64,000 nucleotides of DNA from Belliella aquatica (GCF_014637795.1 NZ_BMFD01000015.1:34624-98623), one strand, 5' to 3'. Numbered from the stretch's first letter, positions 26,168-35,284 are shown. Notes: generated by a model not told the origin, from the sequence alone. A program made the numbers and translations.

Positions 26168-26611
26168 TTGAAAAAAATCTATTGTAATCATCTAGATGAT
26201 ATTCCTCAAGTAGCCAAAGAAGTTGCAGCGCATTGCTTAGCTGAAAAAATATGGATATTTAAGGGGAGAATGGGAGCAGGAAAGACTACTTTGATCAAGT
26301 CAATCGCCAAAGAATTTGGGATTGAAGATCTTGTCTCTAGTCCTACCTTTTCAATCGTCAATGAATATATCAATGCTTCAAACGATAAATTTTATCATTT
26401 TGATTTCTACAGAATAGAAGATCCTGAGGAAGTTTTGGATATTGGTATAGATGAATATTTCTATGGAGGCTCTTATTGTTGGATCGAATGGGCTGAAAAA
26501 ATCCCTGAGTACATTCCTGATACATTTATGCTCCTTGAAATAGTAGTAGATAATGATGGGAAACGAGAAATAAATATTTCCAAAATCGTAAATGGCAAGC
26601 AGCATGGTTGA
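26168..26611 (+). CDS. tsaE: tRNA threonylcarbamoyladenosine biosynthesis ATPase TsaE
   Basis: 147 aa from a TTG start, four bases after the porX stop. The P-loop is GRMGAGKTTL (about 33-42), followed by LVSSPTFSIVNEY and the TsaE-typical HFDFYRIEDPEEVLDIG and CWIEWAEKIPEYIPD. It assists TsaB/TsaD in making t6A37 of ANN-decoding tRNAs. It overlaps the alanine dehydrogenase start by 20 nt. A rare TTG start in the middle of an operon suggests low, coupled translation. Confidence 0.93.
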   Translation: MKKIYCNHLDDIPQVAKEVAAHCLAEKIWIFKGRMGAGKTTLIKSIAKEFGIEDLVSSPTFSIVNEYINASNDKFYHFDFYRIEDPEEVLDIGIDEYFYGGSYCWIEWAEKIPEYIPDTFMLLEIVVDNDGKREINISKIVNGKQHG

Positions 26612-27806
26612 TACCACCGAAACTGTTGAGATTCTTCCAAAAGAGGCGTCCTTAAAGGTTAAAAAATCAAAGGGCGACTTCGTAATTGGGATTCCGAAAG
26701 AACTTGATGAACAAGAGAAACGTGTTCTTTTGACTCCAGAAGCTGTGAAGCTTTTGACGAATAATGGACTCAAAGTGGTCGTAGAGACAGAAGCAGGAAA
26801 GCGATCAAAGTTTACGGATAAGGAATATTCTGATGCAGGAGCCAAAGTGGTTTACTCTGCAAAAGAGGCTTTTGAATCAGAAGTAGTTTTGAAAGTAGAG
26901 CCACCTACGGTGGAGGAAATCAATCAGATGTTGCCAGGTTCATGTTTGATCTCAGCACTTCAATTGGGAAAGCAAAGCGCAGAATATATCCATGCACTTA
27001 ACTCAAAGAAAATAACAGCAGTCTCCTTCGAAAATTTGGAAGATAAAGTGGGAGGAATGCCAGTGGTGAGAGCCATGAGTGAGATCGCAGGGAGCACGGT
27101 GATGTTGATTGCTTCTGAGTTTTTGAGTAGTGTCAATGATGGGAAGGGGTTAATTCTTGGTGGGATTACAGGTGTACCGCCCACCCAAGTTGTAATTATA
27201 GGAGCTGGAACTGTCGCTGAATATGCTGCCCGGACAGCATTGGGGCTTGGAGCCAATATTAAAATTTTTGATAATCATATTTATAAATTAAGGAGAATCA
27301 AGCAGCTACTTGGTCAGCAGGTTTTTACTTCAACAATTGATAATATTACTTTAGCACAAGCATTAAAAGAGGCTGATGTAGTGATCGGTGCTTTGCGGGC
27401 CGAAAAAGGAAGAAATAAAATAGTTGTTACCAATGAAATGGTAGCGGCAATGATGCCAGGAAGTATTATTATAGATGTGAGTATTGATCAAGGAGGTTGT
27501 ATAGAAACTGCTGAGATGACAACCCATGCTTCTCCAACCTATCTAAAGCATGATATTATTCACTATTGTGTACCGAATATTGCCTCGAGAGTTTCGAGGA
27601 CAGCATCGGTTGCTTTGAGCAATATTTTCACCCCTTTACTCCTTCAAATGTCAGATTTGAAAGGAGCAGAGGAGATGATTTTTAATTACAAATGGTTTAT
27701 GAAAGGTGTTTATACCTATCGGGGAAGTTTGACAAATGCACATTTAGCAAGGAAGTTCCTGATGACTCACAAAGAACTTCAACTGCTATTGGCAGCTAGA
27801 TATTAA
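26592..27806 (+). CDS. ald: Alanine dehydrogenase (AlaDH/PNT family)
   Basis: 404 aa; a second ATG at 26604 (MVDTTETVEI) would also serve. The N-terminal substrate domain starts FVIGIPKELDEQEKRVLLTP, with KVEPPT further on. The NAD domain has VVIIGAGTVAEYAARTALGL, an A-x-x-G loop and DVVIGALRAEKG, then IIDVSIDQGGCIETAE. It interconverts alanine and pyruvate with NAD(H). The tsaE-ald junction overlaps by 20 nt. The N-terminus carries about 25 extra residues compared with standard 370-aa enzymes. Its stop shares TTAA with the convergent receiver gene. Confidence 0.9.
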   Translation: MASSMVDTTETVEILPKEASLKVKKSKGDFVIGIPKELDEQEKRVLLTPEAVKLLTNNGLKVVVETEAGKRSKFTDKEYSDAGAKVVYSAKEAFESEVVLKVEPPTVEEINQMLPGSCLISALQLGKQSAEYIHALNSKKITAVSFENLEDKVGGMPVVRAMSEIAGSTVMLIASEFLSSVNDGKGLILGGITGVPPTQVVIIGAGTVAEYAARTALGLGANIKIFDNHIYKLRRIKQLLGQQVFTSTIDNITLAQALKEADVVIGALRAEKGRNKIVVTNEMVAAMMPGSIIIDVSIDQGGCIETAEMTTHASPTYLKHDIIHYCVPNIASRVSRTASVALSNIFTPLLLQMSDLKGAEEMIFNYKWFMKGVYTYRGSLTNAHLARKFLMTHKELQLLLAARY

Positions 27807-28276
27807 GAAAGTAAGTTTTGTCGAAGTAAAAATTCAAGTTGATCGTTCGATTTGATCAAATCTTCTGTGAGCTTTTTATTTTCTTTTCTCAATGCATAGA
27901 TTTCAAAGGCATTTTTAATAACTGTTCTCATATAATCCTCTTCCCAAGGTTTGGTGAGGTAGTGATAAACCTGACCTTTGTTGATAGCATCAATGACTGC
28001 TTGAATGTCAGTATAACCTGTCAGTAGAATCCTAATAGGATCGGGATAGAGAGGAATGATGGATGCTAAGAAGTCCACACCTGTTTCCTCGGGCATTCTT
28101 TGATCGGTGATAATTATATCTACCTCTTGAGTCTTTAAAAAGTCTCTAGCTACTTGAGCCGAAATGGCGATATATACCTTGTAGTCTCTTCGGAATGATG
28201 CTTTAAAAGCTTGAAGATTATTCTCTTCATCATCCACGTATAGAATTTTGATTTTTTCCTCTTTAATTTCAGACAT
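27803..28276 (-). CDS. Stand-alone receiver-domain response regulator
   Basis: 157 aa. Receiver: acidic pair in ILYVDDEENN (Asp15/Asp16), phospho-acceptor Asp58 in IIITDQRMPEETGV, Thr in ILLTGYTD and the lysine in LTKPW. A short helical tail (residues about 125-157, ENKKLTEDLIKSNDQLEFLL) has no output domain. The sequence is strikingly close to the receiver half of the kinase at 32401-33489 (DQRMP, PDPIRILLTGY, AIDAINKG and KPW shared), so the two are paralogues. It is divergent from the E1/GNAT/kinase operon across 223 bp and could be its phosphate sink or output partner. Confidence 0.88.
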   Translation of the reverse strand: MSEIKEEKIKILYVDDEENNLQAFKASFRRDYKVYIAISAQVARDFLKTQEVDIIITDQRMPEETGVDFLASIIPLYPDPIRILLTGYTDIQAVIDAINKGQVYHYLTKPWEEDYMRTVIKNAFEIYALRKENKKLTEDLIKSNDQLEFLLRQNLLS

Positions 28277-28499
28277 TGATTTCTAATTCTTATGGGATCT
28301 CAAGCAAGTTAGTTAGTCGGAAACTGATTTGCAACTTTTGAGTTTTTTGACATTACTGAGGTAGAGATATTTCATTTTCTATCACTTATTACCAAATATC
28401 TAAATAAAATTCATTTCTGTGAATATTTTTACCTTTTTTTATATGATTCTAGCTACAAAAATATAACTTTACCTCTAACTATCACCTGCAAATAATTAG
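28277..28499. promoter_or_regulatory. Divergent control region between receiver gene and E1/GNAT/kinase operon
   Basis: 223 bp, very AT-rich, with no reading frame. A short inverted repeat ATTCA-N6-TGAAT lies at 28409-28425, and a TAACTTTA (similar to the TAnnTTTG box) sits about 30 bp before the operon start. It must hold the promoters for both directions; no operator can be assigned from one copy. Confidence 0.4.
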
Positions 28500-29609
28500 A
28501 TGATCACCCATAAAGTACTTGATTTGAATAGTCAAAAAGAAGCAGTGATTTTGAGACCTGATGCACCTAGCGATTTGCAATTGATTCATCAGCTTCGAGA
28601 AAATCAACAAATACAAATTTTAGATGAAATAAAGAGTCAAGTTGCAGAACTCATCAAACTCCAAAATCCCAGCCAAAATTGGTCTTCTGAGACTCTGACG
28701 GTTGCCGTTGAAGATTTTTTTAATGAGCATGATCAAGAAACCTACGGTGTTTGGGTTTTCTATCCATGGAAAAGCACCCTAGTACATTTGCTGCCAGAGG
28801 AAGATTTTATCGCTGTTCGTACAGTGAGGAATAAATTCAAAATTACCCAAGAGGAGCAAGATTTATTAGCAAGTAAAAAAATTGGTATTATAGGGCTGTC
28901 AGTTGGTCAGAGTGTAGCTATAAGTCTAGCGATGGAAAGGTCTTTTGGGGAGTTGAGAATCGCAGATTTTGATACACTTGAGTTAGGAAACATGAATAGA
29001 TTACGCTCTAGTGTGGTCAATTTAGGGGTTCCGAAAACCACTTTGGTAAAAAGAGAGATTTCAGAAATTGATCCTTTTTTGAAAGTCATCATATATGAAG
29101 ATGGGATCACTACAGAAAATATGCATGATTTCTTTACCAAATCCGGTCAGCTTGATTTATTAATTGAAGAGTGTGATAGTTTGGAGGTGAAGATACAAGC
29201 AAGATTTAAAGCGAGAAGTCTAGGTATTCCAGTTTTGATGGATACCAGTGATAGAGGAATGGTAGATATTGAGCGCTTTGATTTGGAACCAAATAGGCCA
29301 TTATTTCATGGCTTATTATCCAAATTGGGAACTGAGGAAGAAATCCAAGATAATTTGCAACATAATAAAACTAGTATTTTAATGTCTATTTTAGATTACA
29401 ACAATTTATCTGAAAGAGGTAAAAATAGTATATTTGAATTGGGTAAGACTATTACTAATTGGCCGCAGCTTGGTTCTTCAGTGATCATGGGAGGTGCAAT
29501 GTGTGCTCATTTTACGAGGGGAATACTTTGTGGTCATGGATTGAATTCCGGAAGAGAGTATGTTGATTTAGACACCTTATTTAGAAATCGGAATGAAAGT
29601 AAAAATTAG
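28500..29609 (+). CDS. E1/ThiF-like adenylyltransferase-fold protein (Rv1355c-type, no nitroreductase half)
   Basis: 369 aa. The N-terminal 120 residues include VEDFFNEHDQETYGVWVFYP and WKSTLVHLLPEEDF, typical of Rv1355c-family proteins. A Rossmann-like E1 domain follows: KKIGIIGLSVGQSVA (about 125-139) replaces the usual GxGxxG, then ADFDTLELGNMNRLR with the E1-type Asp and Asn/Arg, DLLIEECDSLEVKI and VLMDTSDRGMVDIER. No zinc CxxC pairs or obvious catalytic cysteine are seen. Full-length Rv1355c proteins usually carry a C-terminal nitroreductase domain; here the protein stops after the E1 part. E1 folds adenylate carboxylates, so it may activate an acyl or amino-acid substrate. It overlaps the GNAT gene by 17 nt. 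Confidence 0.8.
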   Translation: MITHKVLDLNSQKEAVILRPDAPSDLQLIHQLRENQQIQILDEIKSQVAELIKLQNPSQNWSSETLTVAVEDFFNEHDQETYGVWVFYPWKSTLVHLLPEEDFIAVRTVRNKFKITQEEQDLLASKKIGIIGLSVGQSVAISLAMERSFGELRIADFDTLELGNMNRLRSSVVNLGVPKTTLVKREISEIDPFLKVIIYEDGITTENMHDFFTKSGQLDLLIEECDSLEVKIQARFKARSLGIPVLMDTSDRGMVDIERFDLEPNRPLFHGLLSKLGTEEEIQDNLQHNKTSILMSILDYNNLSERGKNSIFELGKTITNWPQLGSSVIMGGAMCAHFTRGILCGHGLNSGREYVDLDTLFRNRNESKN

Positions 29610-30288
29610 GGTTGTTAAGGCAATAACCTCACCTGAGGATACAGATAAGTATATTCAAGGTCATTTTAAAGTATTAGAGTCTTATGGAGTTACAAAGGTT
29701 ACTTCTGCGGATCGTTCTTGGGTTAATAATCCGAATGTTTATTTGTTATTAGTAGAATCAGAAGATGGTAAAAATATCTTAGGCGGAGGAAGAGTCCAAT
29801 TAAGAGATTCTAAATTCCCATTACCTCTAGAAGGTGCGATTTTCGAAAAAGATGAACGTATAGTCGAGTATATGACTAGGTATGACAATCTTAGAGTTGC
29901 TGAATATTGTGGCCTGTGGAATTCGAAAGAAGTGTCTGGTTACGGTATTGGTAGTATTTATTTAATTAGAATTGGAGTAGCATTAACCTCTTTTTTGAAT
30001 TTAAATTGTCTCATGGCTTTTTGTTCTCCATATACTGTTGCAAATTCTCAGGCAGTTGGATTGAGAGTAATTGAAGAATTAGGCACTAATGGAACATTTT
30101 TATACCCAAAGGAGGGGCTTGTTGCTACAATAATGGAAGTGGATGATGTACAGTCACTTGATAGAGCTAAAGAAGAGGACAAGGAATTTATTTTTGATTT
30201 GAGAAAAAACCCTAAACAAGTAAAAATATTAAACAGTAAAATGGGAGATATGGAAGTAGAGTTTGATTTGAATTTGGGAAAAATATGA
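29593..30288 (+). CDS. GNAT-fold acyltransferase resembling autoinducer/N-acyl amino acid synthases
   Basis: 231 aa. A central strand-rich core has VYLLLVESEDGKNILGGGRV followed by QLRDSKFPLPLEGAIFEKDE, then RVAEYCGLWNSKEVSGYGIG. The order G-x-x-R...P-L...E...R-x-A-E is reminiscent of the LuxI/FeeM/exosortase-associated acyltransferase branch of GNAT rather than the ribosomal RimI branch; a weak acyl-CoA loop (SGYGIGSIYLIRIGVA) follows. This resemblance is by eye only. It sits between the E1-like gene (17-nt overlap) and a membrane sensor kinase (4-nt overlap). A whole line at 29641 has 18 G+C in 60, well below the surroundings. Confidence 0.62.
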   Translation: MKVKIRVVKAITSPEDTDKYIQGHFKVLESYGVTKVTSADRSWVNNPNVYLLLVESEDGKNILGGGRVQLRDSKFPLPLEGAIFEKDERIVEYMTRYDNLRVAEYCGLWNSKEVSGYGIGSIYLIRIGVALTSFLNLNCLMAFCSPYTVANSQAVGLRVIEELGTNGTFLYPKEGLVATIMEVDDVQSLDRAKEEDKEFIFDLRKNPKQVKILNSKMGDMEVEFDLNLGKI

Positions 30289-32408
30289 AAAAAGGTCAAA
30301 TAAATAAGCAACCATTCATTATTGGGTTAGTAGTTACTTTATTTATTTTTGCTCCTGTTTTGGCTTTTTTAAATTCAATAGGAAATGAACCAACTTTTGA
30401 AGTAAAGGAGTATTTTGTGTACAACGATGATTCTTTTAGTGAATATACAGAAATTCTTCAACCACAATCAACTTCCCTAAACTTAGGTCATCAGAATTTT
30501 GCATTTTTAGGTTTCGATATTTCCTCAGCTTTATTTGAAAATGGTGAATTGGCACTTGAGGTTAGAAATCCAACTTTCAGAGAAGTTGTCCTGTACCAGA
30601 GAAATGATCAAGGAGAATTAGAAGAGTTGGGAAAGGCTGGATCTGACTATGGTAGATCTAATTTGTTTTCAAGTCCAAATCCCCTTTTTGTATTAGAGCA
30701 GGATAAAAATATTGATCAGCTTTTCGTTGCTATACGAAGTAATGAACCAATAACAGTAGAGATTGCTGTGTCTTCATATACCACTTTTCATTTCATGTAT
30801 AATCAGAAAATGCTGATTATAAATGCCTATTTGGGAATAATGTTCGCACTTTTCCTATACAATTTTATTTTGTTTTTTCTAATTAGAGATAAAATTTACT
30901 TCATATATTCTATTTATATATTGTTTATAGCTTTAGCACAAGCGTCCTTAATGGGGTATTCTTATTATTATTTTTTTAATCTAAACCCTAGCCTTTATGA
31001 ATTAAGTATCATTGGTTTTTCCTCTATTTCTGGAGTTGCTGGTATTACGTTTATGCGTAAATTTTTAAAAACAAAAGAATTCACACCTTTGCTTGACAAG
31101 TTTTTAGCTATAAATATTGGAGTTTACATACTTGCTTTCTTAGTAAGGCTCTTTGGGAATATAAAATTAAGTTATGGATTAACGGATGTCTCTGGTTTAA
31201 TGGTAATAGTCTTATTTGTTTTGACTGCCACAATTATAGCCAAGAAAGGATATCGACCTGCAAATTATTTCATCATTGGTTGGTTTTTCTTCTTTATTGG
31301 GCTTTTTGTGTTTATACTACAATCAAACGGAGTGATAAAATTGAACATGATTGCCAATTTCCCAATGCTTGTGGGAACGGCAATGGAGGCAATATTACTT
31401 TCTTTGGCATTGGCTGATAAGATTAATATCTTGAAAAAAGAAAAAGAAGACGAACAGGCAGAAAGATTAAGGATTCTGAAAGAAAATGAAAGTTTGATTT
31501 TGGAGCAAAATGAAATCTTGGAATCCAAGGTGAAAGTAAGAACTGAGGAGTTGGAAGAGACCCTGAGAAATCTTCAAAACACGCAGACACAATTGGTAAA
31601 CCAAGAGAAAATGGCTTCTTTGGGACAACTTACAGCAGGAATCGCGCACGAGATCAATAATCCGATCAATTTTGTGAGTTCCAATATTTCACCACTCAAG
31701 CGCGATATCAAAGACTTGATGGAAATTGTGGATGTCTATCGGGAAAAAGGTGAGGAGCAATTCAATGAAAACACCAAAAAAGAACTAAAAGACCTGGAAG
31801 AAGATCTTGAATTAGATTATATCTTGACGGAGATCGATCAACTTTTAAAGGGAATGGATGATGGAGCTAAACGAACCGTAGAGATTGTGAAAGGACTTCG
31901 GTTGTTTTCAAGAGTTGATGAACAGGATGTTAAAAAAGTGGATATTCATGATGGAATCAATAGTACATTGGTTCTTTTAAATAGCTCCATGTCAGGGAGG
32001 ATTAAAATTGAAAAAGACTTTGCAGAAATACCAATGATAGAATGCTTGGCTGGTAAAATTAACCAGGTGTTTATGAACATCATTACCAATGCCATCCATG
32101 CATTGACGGATCATTTAGCTGATAATCCAAATCCATTAATAATTATAAAAACTTCTCAAATTGGTGAGTTTATCAAGATAGAAATAGGAGACAATGGGCC
32201 TGGAATGCCTCTCTCTGTTAAGGAGAGGATCTTTGAACCATTTTTCACTACTAAGGCAGTAGGGAAAGGGACTGGCCTTGGATTGTCAATTGTTTATACT
32301 ATTATTGAGAATCATAAGGGGACTTTAGAAGTAGATACTAGCGAAGGTAAGGGGACCAATTTTATAATCACCCTACCGATTTATCAAAATACGCCACAAA
32401 ATGACTAA
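30285..32408 (+). CDS. 7TMR-DISM sensor histidine kinase
   Basis: 707 aa. Domains in order: an N-terminal membrane helix (14-30), a periplasmic 7TMR-DISMED2-like beta domain (about 40-170), seven membrane helices (about 180-380, the DISM 7TM module), a coiled coil with [17 protein letters not shown] (390-440), a DHp helix with the phospho-histidine in [13 protein letters not shown], and an HATPase domain with [23 protein letters not shown] and [15 protein letters not shown] receptors bind small extracellular carboxylates or carbohydrates, which fits a product made by the upstream E1/GNAT genes. The N-terminal half is very AT-rich, the kinase half is not. It overlaps both neighbours. Confidence 0.93.
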   Translation: MKKGQINKQPFIIGLVVTLFIFAPVLAFLNSIGNEPTFEVKEYFVYNDDSFSEYTEILQPQSTSLNLGHQNFAFLGFDISSALFENGELALEVRNPTFREVVLYQRNDQGELEELGKAGSDYGRSNLFSSPNPLFVLEQDKNIDQLFVAIRSNEPITVEIAVSSYTTFHFMYNQKMLIINAYLGIMFALFLYNFILFFLIRDKIYFIYSIYILFIALAQASLMGYSYYYFFNLNPSLYELSIIGFSSISGVAGITFMRKFLKTKEFTPLLDKFLAINIGVYILAFLVRLFGNIKLSYGLTDVSGLMVIVLFVLTATIIAKKGYRPANYFIIGWFFFFIGLFVFILQSNGVIKLNMIANFPMLVGTAMEAILLSLALADKINILKKEKEDEQAERLRILKENESLILEQNEILESKVKVRTEELEETLRNLQNTQTQLVNQEKMASLGQLTAGIAHEINNPINFVSSNISPLKRDIKDLMEIVDVYREKGEEQFNENTKKELKDLEEDLELDYILTEIDQLLKGMDDGAKRTVEIVKGLRLFSRVDEQDVKKVDIHDGINSTLVLLNSSMSGRIKIEKDFAEIPMIECLAGKINQVFMNIITNAIHALTDHLADNPNPLIIIKTSQIGEFIKIEIGDNGPGMPLSVKERIFEPFFTTKAVGKGTGLGLSIVYTIIENHKGTLEVDTSEGKGTNFIITLPIYQNTPQND

Positions 32409-33489
32409 TAAAATACGTGTTTTATATATTGATGATGAGGATAATAACTTAAACTCTTTTAAAGCTAGTTTGAGGAAAGATTTTCATATTATTACAGCTA
32501 TAGACGCCGAAGATGGTTTGAGGATTGCTGAAAAAGAGGAGTTTCATGTGGTTATTGCGGATCAGAGAATGCCTGGCTTGACAGGGGTGGAATTTTTTGA
32601 AAAGTTAATGCATATTAATCCTGATCCGATTAGGATTCTTTTGACTGGTTATTCTGACATAGCAAGTGTAATTGATGCAATCAATAAAGGGGAGGTTTAC
32701 AGATTTATCGATAAACCTTGGAATCTTGAGCAAATCAAAAATGCAATCAAAAATGCCTCAGAAATCTACTTTACAAAGAAGGAACTCAAAGACAAAAATG
32801 AAAGATTGAAAAAAGTACATTCAGAAATGAATCAATTTGTGTACAGTCTTTCTCATGAATTGAGAGGTCCTTTGATGAGTATTTCGGGCGTATCAAAGTT
32901 GGCAAAAATGGAAGCAAAAGATCCAAGCATTTTGGAGTATTTTGACATGATTGACTCTGCTACCTTGAGATTGGATGACTTTATTTATAAAATGTTAGAC
33001 TTCTATCGCTCTACCAAAATCGATAATAAGGTCTCTGAAATATCTTTTGATGAAATTGTCAATCAACAATTAGAAGCATACAAAGAAAAGTGGGGTTTGG
33101 AAGATATCAATATAGATATTAATATAAATCAAGCTACAAAATTCTACTCTGATGATGCCAAATTGAGAGTAATTCTCAATAATCTCTTTAGCAATGCTTA
33201 TAAGTTTCAGAAAATTGAGGGCGATAGTAAATTCATCAAGCTTATCATTAAAGTAGATGAAAAAGAAGCACTAATTCAAATAGAAGATAATGGAATTGGA
33301 ATTGACGAAAAATACCATACCGAGGTATTTAATCTTTTTCATCGTGCTACGCAAAGGAATGTAGGCTCTGGATTGGGACTTTATATGGTCAAAGAGTCAG
33401 TAATCCAAATGGGTGGTGAAATCAAACTCGAGTCCAAATTGGATCATGGTACTATTTTTACAATATCACTTCCGTCTTTGAAAAAATAA
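32401..33489 (+). CDS. Response regulator/histidine kinase hybrid (REC-HisKA-HATPase)
   Basis: 362 aa. An N-terminal receiver has Asp11/Asp12 (YIDDEDNN), phospho-acceptor Asp54 (VIADQRMPGLTG), ILLTGYSD and KPW. A linker of about 20 residues leads to a HisKA helix with His152 in SLSHELRGPLMSISG and an ATPase with NLFSNAYKF, EDNGIGID and VGSGLGLYMVKE. There is no DNA-binding domain, so signal passes on by phosphorylation or protein contact. The receiver is a close paralogue of the 27803-28276 protein. It overlaps the DISM kinase by 8 nt, so the two probably form a relay. Last gene of the operon. Confidence 0.92.
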   Translation: MTNKIRVLYIDDEDNNLNSFKASLRKDFHIITAIDAEDGLRIAEKEEFHVVIADQRMPGLTGVEFFEKLMHINPDPIRILLTGYSDIASVIDAINKGEVYRFIDKPWNLEQIKNAIKNASEIYFTKKELKDKNERLKKVHSEMNQFVYSLSHELRGPLMSISGVSKLAKMEAKDPSILEYFDMIDSATLRLDDFIYKMLDFYRSTKIDNKVSEISFDEIVNQQLEAYKEKWGLEDINIDININQATKFYSDDAKLRVILNNLFSNAYKFQKIEGDSKFIKLIIKVDEKEALIQIEDNGIGIDEKYHTEVFNLFHRATQRNVGSGLGLYMVKESVIQMGGEIKLESKLDHGTIFTISLPSLKK

Positions 33490-33636
33490 AAATCAAGTCA
33501 CTTCCATATGAAATTTCCCGCTTTTCATTATAATTTAAAAGCGCCTCTTAAAATAGAATGCTTTTGCTTTGATAAAAATGAGAATAGGAGGTAAATTGCA
33601 CCCCATTTATAAATTGAAAATTTAAAGTTTTTAGAT

Positions 33637-34176
33637 ATGATTAATCCATGGCACGATGTGCAAATTGGCAAAGATGCTCCTGAATATGTGATGGGAGTGA
33701 TTGAAATCCCAAAAGGAAGTAAAGGGAAGTACGAGTTGGATAAGAAAACAGGGATGTTGATCCTAGATAGGGTTCTTTTTTCAGCCGTTCATTATCCTGC
33801 AAATTATGGATTTATTCCACAGACATTCTGTGAAGATCATGATCCATTGGATATTCTGATTATCTCTCAGATTGATATTCCTTCGATGACTTTAGTTAAA
33901 GCGAAGGTGATCGGTGTAATGAGAATGGTAGATGGAGGCGAAGCGGATGATAAAATTATAGCAGTAGCAGCTGATGATCAGTCGGTTAATTATATCAATG
34001 ATATTGACGAATTGCCACCTCACTTGATGAAAGAAGTTCATAGATTCTTTGAAGATTACAAGAAATTGGAGAGCAAAGAAGTGAAAGTAGAAGATTTCTT
34101 AGGTAGAGATGAAGCCTATAGAATCATACAAGAAAGTATAGAGCTTTATGATAAAAGCTTCAGAACAAAACGATAA
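33637..34176 (+). CDS. ppa: Soluble inorganic pyrophosphatase
   Basis: 179 aa, the family I length. It starts [20 protein letters not shown] and carries [39 protein letters not shown] and the metal motif DPLDILI, then [14 protein letters not shown]. It hydrolyses pyrophosphate to pull biosynthetic reactions forward. It stands alone between the kinase operon and a strong terminator. All key acidic residues are present. Confidence 0.96.
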   Translation: MINPWHDVQIGKDAPEYVMGVIEIPKGSKGKYELDKKTGMLILDRVLFSAVHYPANYGFIPQTFCEDHDPLDILIISQIDIPSMTLVKAKVIGVMRMVDGGEADDKIIAVAADDQSVNYINDIDELPPHLMKEVHRFFEDYKKLESKEVKVEDFLGRDEAYRIIQESIELYDKSFRTKR

Positions 34177-34180
34177 TCAG

Positions 34181-34212
34181 AAGCCTGAATTTTATGAATT
34201 CAGGCTTTTTTC
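34181..34212 (+). terminator. Intrinsic terminator of ppa
   Basis: AAGCCTGAATT (34181-34191), loop TTATG, AATTCAGGCTT (34197-34207) followed by a T-run. A perfect 11-bp stem, 4 nt after the ppa stop. It also decides the start of the next gene, because the longer frame from 34148 would run through it. Confidence 0.88.
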
Positions 34213-34228
34213 TTTATATTTATTTTTG

Positions 34229-35284
34229 ATGAAAAAAGGGCTTTTTGTTTTAATTCTGCTTTGGTCTAGTGTCCTTCTGGCTCAAGAAAATACAGTAAAT
34301 AAGGATAGTAAATTTTCATTTTCAGGATATTTAGAAACTTATTTTTCATATGATTTCAACCAACCTGATGATCATTTTCGACCTGATTTCCTTTATAATT
34401 TCAAAAGGCATAATGAGTTTAGTGTCAATTTAGCTTTGCTTCAAGCGTCTTATCAAGATGGAAATATGAGAGCAAACCTTGGATTGATGTTAGGGAACTA
34501 TGCTCAATTTAATCTTGCTGACGAACCTAATTGGGCACAGATGGTCTATGAAGCTTCTGTTGGTTTTCAACTTTTGGATAAACTTTGGCTGGATGTAGGG
34601 ATTATGCCTTCACATATTGGTTTCGAAAGTGCTATTGGAGCTGATTGTTGGCATTTGAGTAGGAGTCTCTTGGCTGAAAATTCACCTTATTTTTTGACAG
34701 GAGCTCGATTTTCTTATGAACTTAACTCTCAGATCGATCTGACCCTTTGGCTTACAAACGGTTGGCAAAATGTACAGCGGATACAAGGGAATCAAGCACT
34801 TGGATTGGGACTGGGTGTGAATTACAGACCTATTGAAAATCTAGAATTGAATTACTCAAATTATTTTGGAAATGAACAAGGAGGTTCTTTCCGACAAAAT
34901 AGATTCTTCAATAATTTTTATGCACAATATCACTTTGGGAAATGGGGCGCAACTCTAGGGACAGATTTTGGTATAGAGCCAACTATTTCGGGATCTATGA
35001 ATGAATGGACTGGAATAACAGCATCACTAAAAAGAATGATCACTGATAAAATCACTTTAGCTGGAAGAGCTGAGTATTATTCTGATCCCGCGGGTGTGAT
35101 TTTGAGTGAAGGATTAAAAGTCTCTAGCTTATCTTCAAATATCGATTATCAGATTCACCCTGCTGGATTGATTCGACTGGAGTTGAGGCAATTTATTGGA
35201 CAGGAAGCAATTTTCGATCTACCTGCAGCGAGGTTCAGTAAAGGAAATACAGCAATGACAGTGTCTTTTTCAACAAAATTCTAA
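34229..35284 (+). CDS. OmpL-like outer-membrane beta-barrel porin (BBP2-type)
   Basis: 351 aa from the ATG at 34229, which gives a clean signal peptide (MKKGLFVLILLWSSVLLAQ). The longer frame from 34148 would cross the ppa terminator and lacks a signal. The barrel begins SFSGYLETYFSYDFNQPD, a common porin opening, and has paired strands such as LLQASYQDGNMRANLGLMLG, KLWLDVGIMPSHIGFES, a LTLWLTNGWQN loop and a C-terminal TAMTVSFSTKF ending in Phe. It is probably a substrate-unspecific or small-solute porin. Its stop overlaps that of the convergent gene by CTAA. Confidence 0.85.
   Translation: MKKGLFVLILLWSSVLLAQENTVNKDSKFSFSGYLETYFSYDFNQPDDHFRPDFLYNFKRHNEFSVNLALLQASYQDGNMRANLGLMLGNYAQFNLADEPNWAQMVYEASVGFQLLDKLWLDVGIMPSHIGFESAIGADCWHLSRSLLAENSPYFLTGARFSYELNSQIDLTLWLTNGWQNVQRIQGNQALGLGLGVNYRPIENLELNYSNYFGNEQGGSFRQNRFFNNFYAQYHFGKWGATLGTDFGIEPTISGSMNEWTGITASLKRMITDKITLAGRAEYYSDPAGVILSEGLKVSSLSSNIDYQIHPAGLIRLELRQFIGQEAIFDLPAARFSKGNTAMTVSFSTKF

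Noticed and set aside
33519..33543. Dyad CGCTTTT...AAAAGCG after the REC-kinase gene
   Set aside because: Seven-bp arms with an A/T loop and no T-run on the plus strand; too weak to call a terminator.
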